This document shows positions 37,121-48,129 of a DNA stretch of 64,000 bases, in pieces. A program made the position numbers and the translations under genes. The notes beneath the pieces are model-generated. The model had not been told where the DNA came from. It saw only the letters and a program-made list of their open reading frames with translations, and made no database searches. Each line of letters begins with the position of its first letter. Within the stretch, counting starts at the first letter, position 1. Source of the DNA: Sapria himalayana (Eukaryota > Streptophyta > Magnoliopsida > Malpighiales > Rafflesiaceae). The DNA lies in NCBI GenBank assembly GCA_029783825.1, contig JAREIK010017918.1:1704001-1768000 (forward strand), in the 5' to 3' direction.

Positions 37121-38364
37121 ATATTCGATGAGGGAAGAACTCATGAAGGTGAGTAAAGTTTAGTTATGTTTTATATGCTCGTTTTTATTACCAACTCTCC
37201 ATATTTATATGATTATTTCAAAGAAAGAAATACTATGATACACCATCCTTGGTGGATACCACTTTGATGTGAGAATATTTTAGAGAAATTAATTCTAGAT
37301 TCCACGAGAATAAATTTTCTAGCCAACTAATTTACTTTTCTCTTATTACTTTGTTGTATTTAATTAGCCGAGAGAGTTCCTGTAGATTAACAAGTCAATA
37401 CAATATCGTTAATAGTGTCTCTCCTGATATTATTGAGTATAAAGAAGGAAATAGAAGAAGATAGAAAAGGAAAAAGTTGATGCTTGAAGAGAAAGGACCA
37501 GCTAAAATTTGGGAAGGAACCCCATCCTTCACCATGCAAGACACACAAGTAATGTAAAGAAGGAAAGGATTACAAGAATATGAGATAACTCACATTGAGC
37601 ATTCCTTAGCTACACATGATATATTTATAAAAATTTTGTATATTTTGGTAAAAATATAGTAGAGTGTAGAGTGAAATAATGAATAGATGAAAATATTAGA
37701 AAATATGATGCAATAGGAGAAAAACATCTCCATTAGAAAAAGATAGCTTTTATCACATTGTAAGAAAAGTTTGAGACTGCATCTATAAATTCTTGGAAGA
37801 AGTAATGAGATGCCTGGATATTGGATTGACAGAAAGTACTAAATCATCTAAAATTCTATACAAAATGGTTGTGGTGGATTAGAAAAAGTAATAAAAGAAA
37901 GAGATAAAATGAATGAGAATGAAATGATATATAAGGAGCACTAGTGGATGGATGAAATAACAAACAATTGTACAAACCAAAAATATTAGTATTTTATTAT
38001 GGGAAAATTTGAAGTTGCAATAAATCTAATTAGGAGAAGATATGAGGCTCTTGATGATATATTTTTATAAAGATATTAAATGAGTTATCTATATAGAGAA
38101 GAGGTTTAGAAGGGTCGTCTATTTTTCTGGCATCTTTTGGCACTCAATGTTTGATATCATCTTTAAAGAGTATGATCCAAACAAAATCATACTTGTCACC
38201 TCAATCATTGCCAAGGTTTGTATTTTTATAGTTTGTTCATATATTCTAATGATGTACCCATTATGTGGAATTGATTTTAGATGTTTGATATTATTATTCT
38301 TTTTGTTTGGAGGGGAAAGTTATTTCTCAGGGAAAAGCACTTGTTTTAGTATGTGAGTTTGTTC
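37121..38364. other. Eroded continuation of the retroelement-like region
   Basis: No clear domain. The small frame at 38147-38356 is hydrophobic and AT-rich and has no support as a gene. Confidence 0.4.
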
Positions 38365-38650
38365 GATGTTCAAACTACCAAATTTTCTTATATACCTTAG
38401 TGGTTTTTAATGATATGTAGATATCAAAATGAAGATAATATTAGTTAATTTTATGACTTTGGTATTTTAGAGAGTTTGATGTAGAGGGGCTAGATTATTG
38501 TGTCTCTTGTAATTTCGGCATCCATTCTTAGTCAAAATTCTACCTAATTAGTTAGGAGAATTCTTGCATGCCTCTACTCTACCAACTTGTTAGCACAATC
38601 TTTCCATTTTACAACACATTTTCAATGCTTATGATATTATACATATTATT
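38365..38650 (+). repeat. Right copy of a divergent long direct repeat
   Basis: Partner of 32120-32420 in the same orientation, roughly 70% similar by eye over the aligned stretches. The pair encloses the coiled-coil frames and the + strand Transposase_32-like trace. Confidence 0.6.
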
Positions 38651-40225
38651 TTAAAACAACTATAAAACCCTGGAAATGATGGAGGTGGATGATATGATTT
38701 TACTTTAAATCTTATGATCTATTTTACATCATGAATGTGACATTGGAATAAATGAGTAAAGCAAGGATGATGAAGCAATGGATGAAGATGGCTTGGAGAG
38801 TGAGAGTAGAGTTTGACGTCTTCAAAATTTTTTGCGGTCATAAGCAAGAGGTACTACATCAATATGATCTTTCCAGCTATGCTCTCAGTTTTGATAATGG
38901 CCAAAAAAATCATATGTTCATCTATTTGAAAGTTGAAAATAATAAGAATTCTTCTATTTTGGTTTATGTTGTGTGGGTGCAATCTTTTTCGTCATGTTAA
39001 TCATCTCTTCAATTATTTAAACAATTTAACCATAGCATCATTGTAGTTTTTGTTGTCAAATGTATAGATGTTTCAAAAGTCACATTTTTTCTTGACATAA
39101 AGATGAAGTTCATTAGATATAATGCTATGACTCCATGTTTAGTCTACCAAACCATTCGAATCCTTGTCAAAGTCTAGTTGTCAAAAATATGTACATAGTG
39201 TATATTTTTAAAACAATATAGAGATTATGTTTTTCAAAAAAATTATATTATTGAATATGTTTTCTAGAAAACATATACACTATGTATACATATACTATGT
39301 ATATGTAAATACATATACATATATAATATAGTTTCAAACATACAAATTTCAACAATAATGTTTTTTATTTTTTATTTTATTTTTTACTACTTATGTGGTA
39401 TTTTTTTATGTGCGAGTTGGATGAAGAGAGTGCTAATTTATGGTTTTCCTATTTAAGAGCCCCAAAACATTAATATTTTTTTTCATTTGGGGGAGCTTTT
39501 TCTTTAATTTTTTTAAAATAAATTTTTTTATTAAATATTTTTGTTTTGAGAATTTTTAAGCACAATTTTTGCTAATTTTTTTATTTTTTAAGTATTTTTA
39601 TGAATTTTCCAAACCACTATTTAACAATCCAATAGTCAAATATATTGATGCCCCCACCATGCATTGTATGTAGTTCCCACCTCACCTCATGCTCATAATT
39701 GCAAGGATAGCAAAAATATCATCATTTACCAATTGAAGCATTAATGTATTCAAGATTCTTTCTTTAATATTAAATGTCTCCTAGTAGTTCTAATAAAATT
39801 AAGAATTAAAGTTGATAAGCATTTCTTTAGTTTAGTATATTATGCATTAGTAATACAACTAGAATTAGTATTCAAACTCAAATTTTAGATTTGATAATTA
39901 TCAAATTTTTAATTTATTACTTCATCAAGTTTAGATCAATTTCAAATTTTTAGAGAAAATTATTTACATTTCCTTATTTAGTTTTCTATGTTAAAACTAA
40001 ATCAAATTTGTTTATCATGTGATATAGTGATGCAACTCAAATTAAGTTAATGGCCCAACATCAACTATTTCATTTGAAGTCAATGACACAAGAATGATTA
40101 TGTCATTTCTTACATTATGTGGTAGGCAATAATTTTATTTTTAATTTTAAAGTGTTAAGATAGGTGCTGTATATGTAATTTTTTTTACTTAATAATCTAT
40201 TTTAATATTTTCATGTAAGTGCAGG
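38651..40225. other. AT-rich intergenic region
   Basis: Contains a TATACACTATGTATACATA-type palindromic patch (about 39270-39330) and T-rich stretches (39360-39390, 39470-39600). An 82-codon frame at 38752-39000 has no recognisable domain. Confidence 0.5.
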
Positions 40226-40723
40226 AAAGGAAATATTAAAAGCCCGGGGATGCAGCAGTATCACAATAATGGAGGTTCCGCTGTCCGGTCAGCGGGCCGA
40301 AATTTTTGGAGCAGAGCTTGGCCCGTTCCATGATCCGACTCGCTTCGATTAAATCAACCGGATGTTTATTTTTTCATATAAAATGATTTCTATTTATTTT
40401 TCGGGCGACTCTTTTTGACCCGTTTGAACTGTTCATCATCCCTCTCCTCTCTCTGTGCGATTTCGGAACTGCTGTGTGCTGCATACTGTAAGACGTTCTA
40501 TTTTAGTTTTAATCTGTAACGCATAAGCATTTTCTGGTGGAGGTAGCTAGTCGTACTGAGCGACTAGCGAACCACGTTATTTCTTGTGTTGAATTTTCGT
40601 TTTTTGATTCTGTCGTAGATGCTGTTGGATTTGGGATATATATATTACTTGTTTCTGTGTTTCTGTTATTTTCTGTTCTTAATCTCACTACCTGTGGAAG
40701 CGCAATTACCCAACAATAGGTGT
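40226..40723 (+). promoter_or_regulatory. CpG-containing, leader-like low-copy segment (possible host gene 5' end)
   Basis: This stands out from its surroundings by mixed base composition and intact CG dinucleotides (CCGCTGTCCGGTCAGCGGGC, ATCCGACTCGCTTCGATT). It then has a pyrimidine-rich leader-like stretch (CATCCCTCTCCTCTCTCTG) and a 60-codon open frame at 40537-40719 with a hydrophobic middle but no ATG and no recognised domain. It resembles a plant promoter plus 5'UTR or first exon that was then hit by a gypsy and a CACTA insertion at its right side. No identity can be given. Confidence 0.4.
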
Positions 40724-40917
40724 ATGGATCAAATATTTTTAGAATTAATTATTGTTTGATTGATATTAATTCTAATTTCATATAAATAAGTATGCCCCTC
40801 AGAAGTTGTAATCATCAAGTATTTTATTAAGCATCAAGTGAGTTTCTTATCAATTCTCCTTGAAAAAATTAGTTCATATATCAATCCCTTCCTCTGAACT
40901 AGACAAAGCTTATCAAA
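40724..40917 (+). mobile_element. LTR-like fragment interrupted by the second CACTA element
   Basis: Begins TGTATGGATCAAATATTT and contains TAAATAAGTATGCCCCTC followed by TTGTAATCATCAAGTATTTT and GTGAGTTTCTTATCAATTCT. That is the short-leader and polyadenylation-like layout of small chromoviral (CRM/Reina-type) LTRs. The gag of such an element follows on the far side of the CACTA. The fit is by layout, and no second LTR was found. Confidence 0.45.
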
Positions 40918-40969
40918 CACTACAACAAAACTTCAAATTAATGACATTTTGTTCCTTGACGCTTTCAGA

Positions 40970-41262
40970 AAAATGTCATTATTCTATTTGTAATTAGACA
41001 TTTAATGACATTTTTCTAAAAACATCATTATTTGGAACATGTTTTCTATATTTATGACACTTACTATAAGTGTCATTGCTAAGACTAATAGGTTAGGAAA
41101 TTTCTTGACTCATTTAAAAATGCCAAGGAATAAGGGGCTGAAAATTAAAAACCTTGTCACTTTTATTAGTGTCATGGATGTAAAAATATTAATTTTAAAT
41201 TTTATTGATTCGGAACTAATTTCTTTTGTATTTTAAATTTGTAAAATAAGTAATAATATTTT
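40970..41262 (+). repeat. Subterminal region, outer copy
   Basis: Shares about 260 bp with 42168-42428: TTTTTCTAAAAACATCATTA, then TTTATGACACTTACTA, then ACCTTGTCAC, then AAAATATTAATT.TAAAT. The inner copy lacks the terminal CACTAC. Confidence 0.85.
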
Positions 41263-41539
41263 AAATTTTACTCTAGATTAATAAAACAAAATTATCAATT
41301 TTTAGCTGAAAATTATTTATTAAAAATAAAAAGAAACTTATGATCAAATTAAAAAAGATTAAATATTTTTACATTCAAATTTGAATTTTTTATTTATAAA
41401 ATAAGTAATATTTTTTTATTTTAAAATTAATTTGTTAATATTTAATTTATCCCTAAGAGAAATAAAAATAAAATGAAAATTTAAGGTCATTTAATAAAAT
41501 GATATGATTAATATAATATTATATTTATCTTCATTTAAT

Positions 41540-42090
41540 AAAATGAAGACTCGCTAGAAAGGCGAGCGCGTCTTCTTCAAAATGTTGGGCCTTTTCCAAC
41601 AGCTCGGCTTCAAGCAGTGCGTCTCCGATATCCTTGGCCATCTTTGCAGTATCTAGTAAGTTTCCCCATTAAGTTTCTAATTGTATCAGCTCTTCCATAC
41701 ACTTTAATTTTTTTTCAAAAAACTACGCATTGAATCACTTGAATTGAAGAGGTTAACTTATTTAATCATTGTGAACTTGTCTCCAATCTTTTTGCATTTC
41801 TTCGCAGCATCCTACAAAATCTTCTATTTTGCATCTTATATTATGCCCTCGTCTCTTTTCATGTAATTATATTGTGTGACATGTTCTATCAAGTTGGAAA
41901 TGTAATAGAGTCCCCGTCAAACTGCTCCCCCTTTTGACATCACTCAATACATTTGCTGAAGAAGTTGACTTTAGCATAAGCATCTGCTGCCAGTTTATAA
42001 TATGCTACTTGTGTGAAACATTCTTCAGCTTCTTTAAGTTTGGGAACATTAAATCTTTCCATAAATTAACAAAAAACCTGTAGTAGAATC
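41540..42090 (-). pseudogene. Captured TRANK1-like / UvrD-like helicase protein fragment (TPR region)
   Basis: On the minus strand three exon-like pieces appear in order. At 42051-41940: VPKLKEAEECFTQVAYYKLA followed by ADAYAKVNFFSKCIE, a stop, then CQKGEQFD. At about 41815-41765: DAAKKCKKIGDKF. At 41655-41540: AKMAKDIGDALLEAELLEKA followed by HFEEDALAFLA. These resemble, in the same order, the 'CF..A..Y..AAE.YA..N.FS.CL..C.KG..FD' and 'AKLKGD.LLEADLLEKAG.FEEA' blocks of plant TPR/ankyrin (TRANK1-like) proteins. AT-rich sequence between them fits introns. At least one in-frame stop is present and the ATPase part is absent. It lies antisense to the transposase genes. Confidence 0.6.
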
Positions 42091-42167
42091 GGAGTCACAC
42101 TGGATTGCTAATTTGCAGTGGAAAAGATAAAAATTAATATATGTTTGTATAATAAATTATATTAATT

Positions 42168-42428
42168 AGACATGTCATTACATTTTTCTAAAAACATCAT
42201 TATTTGGAATATGTTTTCTGTTTTTATGACACTTACTAGATGTGTCATTGTTAAAACTAATAGATTATTAAGACTAAAAGATTGTTAAGACTAATAAGGG
42301 GTTGAAAATTATAAACCTTGTCACTATTATAAGTGTCACGAATATGAAAATATTAATTATGAATGTATTGAATTGGAACTAATTAGTTTGTATTTTTTAT
42401 TTGTAAAATATGTAATATGTTTTAAAAT
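42168..42428 (+). repeat. Subterminal region, inner copy
   Basis: Second copy of the element's end region, lying between the two captured gene fragments. It suggests that an element end was joined inside another or duplicated during capture. Confidence 0.85.
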
Positions 42429-42567
42429 GGCGCTGGCAACAACTGGAAGAGTTGAGTGGAAGAGTCTCGGCCTGCTTCTCTATGGCTTCGTTCTCCATTT
42501 CTTCATTGATGATTTTCTCTTTGCTTATTTATATCCTTCGTCCTTAGGGTTGTATTCTCGCACATGA
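42427..42567 (+). pseudogene. Captured exon-like fragment, unidentified
   Basis: Immediately after the inner subterminal copy the composition changes to mixed sequence with an ATG frame, MALATTGRVEWKSLGLLLYG, followed by a hydrophobic stretch, 47 codons in all. Abrupt composition change and codon-like sequence suggest an acquired host exon. I do not recognise the gene, and it may or may not belong with the scramblase-like exon downstream. Confidence 0.4.
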
Positions 42568-43036
42568 TCTCAGTGAATAGATTCTTACACGTTGCACGAT
42601 AGGTCCTCGTCGCCCATTATTGTTAAATTAGTAAATATGTTACCAAAATGGATGATGCTTAATGGCTACCCTTGTTATACAAAAATTTTTTGTAGCTTGG
42701 AAGGACAAAATAAATAGTTGAAAATTAGTTTAAATTGGGATCGAATGAAAGAAATTGCAGTCAATTACTCTTGTCATCAGTTTCTACCCGGCTTATTTTA
42801 TGAACTATGGAAAGTGGAGTTGTACATGGCTTATGCAGCATATCTTCGACATCATGTGTTGTGTTCCTATTTTGAGAAGTTTAATTAGTAATGTTTCCTT
42901 CAATCAATGTAGATTTGGTGGTGTTGGTGCTGGGTTTGTCGGTGATTTTGCCGTAGTTGAGTTATCTGCTTCCTATTTTCAGGCTACTATTCTGCCAAAG
43001 AGTAATAATAAATTCTTTTCCATATCCCATTTTCAG

Positions 43037-43123
43037 GCTCAGTCTGTAGTTCTTTTTGCAAGGTCCAATTTGCTAATTACCAGGGATATAGAGTGGGCAA
43101 ATCTTGTTGTAGGATTTGAGCAG
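43037..43123 (+). pseudogene. Captured phospholipid scramblase exon
   Basis: An 87-bp block is bounded by TTTTCAG| and |GTGATT, that is, intact acceptor and donor. It encodes 29 residues including FARSNLLITRDIEWANLVVG and FEQ. This is very close to the 'LLxRSNLLITRDIEWANLVxGFEQ(ENRY)' segment of plant mitochondrial-type phospholipid scramblase/AIM25-like proteins as I remember it. Surrounding sequence (42755-43290) is one long open frame reading through presumed introns, which is unusual in this AT-rich setting, but only the exon is recognisable. A single exon cannot make a scramblase; it could be spliced into transcripts of the element. Confidence 0.6.
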
Positions 43124-43299
43124 GTGATTATCCATTCTTTTTTATTTTTGATCTCGTGCCATTTTTATACATGTTCTATTTGTTCTCTCCTCATCTGTTT
43201 TTCAGAGTGTGAAAGTATGGAAAAAAATGAGGTTATAATTCCTAAAAATGTATGCTCTATAGTCATGCCATTTCAAATTCAATTAGCCTAAGGACCTAG

Positions 43300-44440
43300 A
43301 GACATGTAATGTCATATCTGTAAATTCGTCTAGGTCACGTATTTGTTTATTTTATGTTAGATATTACAGCAAAATCAAAATATATTAGTATCTTGTATTG
43401 AAATAGATGATAGGTAAATTAATACTCACCTAATTAAATAATTTTACTTTATTTTGTAAATAATTTCTATACATTGAGAAGTATGAATAGAATATTACTA
43501 TCTTCCTCACAAAAAGAAAAAAAAAGAAAAGAGGGATATTATTATCAAAACAAAAAGATGTGCCTTATATACCTGGGAATATTAATTATAGGAATTGAGA
43601 AATTAAACAAAGTATTTATAAAAATAATATACACAAATAAGGATATTACTATCAAAAAGATAACATATACGTTATATACCTTTTATACATGGGAATATTG
43701 ATTATTGAAAATGAGAAATTATGCAAAGTATTTGTAAAAATTAGCAACACAAATAAGGAAAATAAGATTTGGCAGTCTAGTAAATAGTATATAAAATTTT
43801 TAAGTAGCTTGAAATAAATAAAATTTTATAGTTAAAAGGAAAATACATGGCCAATTAAAATTTTCCTTTTCTCGAAACACTTTTTATTTTCTCTTTTCCT
43901 TAGTAATGTTTGATAAAAAAGAATCATCTTATTTTTTTTCTTTTCTCCAATATAATGTCCTTTATTCGTATAAATTAGAGAATTAGCTTTTACCTCAAAT
44001 ATGATTTAAATAATTTTTCGTTAAAAAAATAACAAAAAAAAGAATAAAACCCTATAATGCACAAGAATGCATGATGAGAGGTTCTAGGATCGGATTTGGA
44101 GGAGAATAAAATATTTTTTTATAATAAATTGACTTTTCTCATATTTGACTTTTATATAAAGAATAATTAAATGATATTTTTTTGTTTAGATATTATTTTT
44201 TCTAAGAATCATATAAACTGTGAGAAATAATTTCTTATGTTTATTTATTATTCTAATAATATTGTCTATGTAAACAAATTCAACATTATTACAATATTAA
44301 TGCTCATCCCTTCTATCTTATATATGACAAGCATTTTAATATTTTATTAAATTGATTTTTGAATTTTCTTTTAACATATAAAAAAGAGGTTGCTAAATGA
44401 ATAACATTGGAATGTTGATGTATTCTTCCATTTGAAGTGT
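43300..44440. other. AT-rich spacer between captured fragments and TNP2
   Basis: No conserved domain. Two imperfect copies of AAACAAAGTATTTATAAAAA (near 43605 and 43715) with GGGAATATT...ATTA form a roughly 110-bp direct repeat. The 75-codon frame at 43474-43701 lies in this repeat and is not supported. Confidence 0.5.
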
Positions 44441-44448
44441 GATCACTA

Positions 44449-47400
44449 TTGGAAATAATTTGTTCTTTAAATATGGATCGTTCATGGATCTCAAAGGATA
44501 GAAGATCGAAGGAATATGAAGATGAAATTGAATATTTTGTTGCATTTGCAATACAAAATTATGCAAATAAAACCTCCATTAAATTTCAATGCTTACAATG
44601 TGGTAATATGATTTTCAATACTCCTCAAAAGATTCGAGACCATTTGTTTTTCTTTGGAATTGATCAAAGTTACCATACATGGTATTGGCATGGAAAGGCA
44701 GCTCCAAGTGGCCCACCTTCCATAAGAGCAGAACATGATGATAGACTTCAATTTGATGATCAACGTAATACAATAGAAATGGTTCAAGCTGCACATGATG
44801 ATTGTCAACATAATCCTGAATTATTTACAAGATTACTACAAGATGTAGAAAAACCATTATATCCTGGTTGTAGAAACTTTACAAAATTGTTTGCCTTGAT
44901 CAAATTATACAACTTGAAAGTATGTTTTGGGTGGTCTGATAATAGCTTTTAAGAGCTATTGCAAATTCTTGGAGAAATGTTGTCTTTAAACAATGAATTG
45001 CCTTTGTCGATGTATGAAGCGAAAAAGACATTAAATTCTCTGGGAATGGAATATGAGAAAATACATGCATGCCCAAATGATTGTGTACTTTATCGGAAGG
45101 AGTTGAAAGATGCATCATTATGTCCTACCTGTGGAACTTCGAGGTGGAAGACAGATAACACAGGAACTAAGAGGAGAAAAGGAGTTCCTACGAAAGTAAT
45201 GTGATATTTTCTTCTAATTCCAAGATTTAGAAGAATGTTTCAATCATCAAAAATTACAAAAGAGCTCATATGACATGTTGAAGAAAGAAATTTTGATGGG
45301 AAAATGCGTCATCCATCAGATTCACCATCATGGAAGCAAGTTGATCACAGATGACCCGAGTTTTTCTTAGAACCTAGAAACTTGAGACTTGCAATTTCTG
45401 CAGATGGCATAAATCCTCACTGTTCATTTAAGAGCAAACATAGTTTTTGGCTCATTCTCATGATAATTTACAACCTTCCTCCATGGTTGTGCATGAAAAG
45501 AAAATTTATGATATTATCTTTATTAATTTCAAGTCCACGACAACCTGACAATGACATTGATGTCTATTTAGCACCACTAATAGAAGATCTAACAACATTG
45601 TGGGAGGTCAGAGTTCAAGTTTACGTTAAACATAAATAAGAAATATTTACATTAAGAGCCATTATTTTATGGATAATCAATGATTTTCCTGCATATGGAA
45701 ACATGTCGAGCTGCAAAGTTAAAGGATATTATGATTGTCCAATATGTGAAGAAGAAACATATCATTGCAGGTTAAAGCATGGAAAAAAGAGCTCCTATAC
45801 TGGGCATATATGATTTCTTCCAAGAAACCATCCATATAGGAAACAAAAGAAAGCATTTGATGGAAAACAAGACTTCGAGTCACCTCCGCAAATATTGACT
45901 GGCGAGGAAATATTAAAAAAAATCAATGGAATTTGCAATTCTTAGGGGAAAAAAAGGTTAATCTGGGAAAATTTGAAATCAACGATACAAATTATTGGAA
46001 AAAGAAGTTCATCTTCGTTGATCTTGAGTATTAGAAATATCTTCATGTTCGTCATAATTTGGATGTAATGCATATTGAGAAAAATATTTGTGAAAGCATT
46101 ATTGATACTTTACTCAACATTGCAGGTAAGACAAAGGATGACCATAATTCTCACTTGGATCTTGTAGATATGGGCTTAAGGAGCGAATTAGCACCAGGGT
46201 TTGAATCAAAGAAAGCATATCTCCCTCATGCATGTTATACACTTTCTATAATGGAAAAGAAGGTATTTTGTCAAATACTTTCACAATTGAAGGTTCCATA
46301 TGGATATTATTCGAACTTTCGAAACCTCGTGTCAATGGAAGACTTAGTACTTAATGGCTTAAAATCCCATGACTATCATGCATTAATGCAACAATTTTTG
46401 CCGGTTTTGTTACGTTCTATATTGCCCAAGCATTTGAGGAATGCCATTTATAGATTGAGTTTATTTTTCAATGCTCTCTGTACTAAAGTCGTTGATGTTC
46501 CTTCATTAGATGAGTTACAAAATGAGATAGTGGTGACATTATGCTTATTTGAAAAGTACTTCCCAACTTCATTCTTTGATATCATGGTGCATCTTACTGT
46601 GCATCTTGTAAGAGAAGTGAGACTTTGTGGACCAGTTTACTTTAGGTGGATGTACCTATTTGAAAAGTTTATGAAAGTGTTAAAAGGCTATGTATGAAAT
46701 CGTACTAGACTTGAATGTTGTATTGCTGAATGATATATTATAGAAGAAGGAATCGAGTTTTGTACAGAGTACTTATCAAATGTGGAAGCAATTAAAATTC
46801 CTAGTAGTTCAAATATTGACCACAAAGTCGGGGCACCAATATTTGGAGGTCTTACTATGAAGGTCGATTCCAATTTATGGTTACAAGCACATCTTTATAT
46901 GTTGGAAAATACATCAATTTTCCAACCTTATATTGAGTAAGCACCACTAACTTTTTTTTTCTTTATTTGTTGTACATATAATATATTACTCTAATTATTA
47001 AATTATTATACATGACCTCATAGAGAGCACATGCAATGGCTGAAGGCGAAACATCCACGTCAATCAAAAAGGCAAAAGTGGTTATAGGATGAGCATGCTC
47101 ATACTTTTACCTTTTGGTTTCGACAAAAGGTACTACACTGGTTTCTTAAATTTTTCTTTTCTTTTACATTATTGGTTTACATATAAATGATAACTGTAAC
47201 TTATATCTATAGGTTGAAGTTGCAATGGAAAATAATGAACCTATATCTGAAACCATTAAATGGGTAGCTGATGGTCCAAGCCATTATGTGATGAAGTATA
47301 ATGGTTATGTCATCAATGAGTGTCAATATAATACCAAGGAGCATGGTGATTTACTAGCTATCCAAAATAGTGCAGTTAGTATTGTAGCAACGACCATGCA

Positions 47401-47863
47401 AATTGCTAGTGCTAAGGATAAAAATCCTATTTTCGGGGAACTTTGTTTCTATGGGGTTATTACTTAGATTTGAGAGCTTGATTATACTATGTTCAGAATT
47501 ACAGTGTTCAAGTGTGATTGGGTTGATAATAAGAATGAAATCAAAGTCGATGATCTTGGGTTTACCTTAGTTGACTTTAGCGGATTGGCTCATAAGTCAG
47601 ATCTATTCATATTAGCCTCCCAAGCTAAGAAAGTCTTCTATGTATAAGATGAGCATAATCCAAGATGTTCAATTGTTTTGTCAACTCTTCAACAAGATTT
47701 CACAGAAAGAGCAAACAATGATGATCTAATGGACATTTCTATTGAACACAATCTAGTCATATCTTCTTTGCCACAAGTTGAATTATTTGAAGCAATGGAT
47801 GACTCTGATCAAATTTGTATTCGAGATGATTGTGAGGGAATTTGGGTTAAGAACAAATCATAA
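44449..47863 (+). pseudogene. TNP2-type CACTA transposase, recently decayed
   Basis: Main transposase of the 12-kb element. The Transpos_assoc domain starts at MDRSWISKDR (44473) and ends near YHTWYWHGKA. It is followed by CPNDCVLYRKELKDASLCP + CGTSRW, and the TNP2 core with FWLILMIIYNLPPWLCMKRK. NLDVMHIEKNICESIIDTLL (46059 on) opens a 212-codon open stretch holding DUF4218 (LKSHDYHALMQQFLPVLLRS...HLVREV). After introns comes DUF4216 (GELCFYGVIT...FKCDWVD...LASQAKKVFYV), ending near 47863. Breaks are single stops at 44950, 45202, 45352, 45637, 45811, 46032, 46695, 46732, 47085, 47465 and a few later positions. Most replace W, Q or R and fit C-to-T changes. Otherwise the frame is almost continuous, so decay is recent. 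Confidence 0.85.
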
Positions 47864-48129
47864 ATATATTCAATTTTCATCTTTGTTATGTTATTGTTAA
47901 TTGATATGCTTCTATAGTTTTTTGTATTTTAAATATATGCTTACTAGTTAATTTATTCATCTTTGTTATTAGATGATTGTTATACTTTCAATTTTAGTTA
48001 ATATCAGGTTGACAATATTCAAAACATTGATAGTATTATGTTTTATGCAAAGCAGTTGATTAGGTAATGCCTTTAATTAGTTAATTTTTTATTTCTTAAA
48101 ATTTTTTTGGATATTTTTATACTTTTATT

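Noticed and set aside
38752..39000. 82-codon plus-strand frame
   Set aside because: No recognisable domain or conserved motif, and it lies in AT-rich repeat-derived DNA; could not be supported as a gene.
42755..43291. A single 178-codon protein-coding gene
   Set aside because: Only residues encoded by 43037-43123 are recognisable, and they are bounded by splice sites; the rest reads like intron sequence that happens to stay open.
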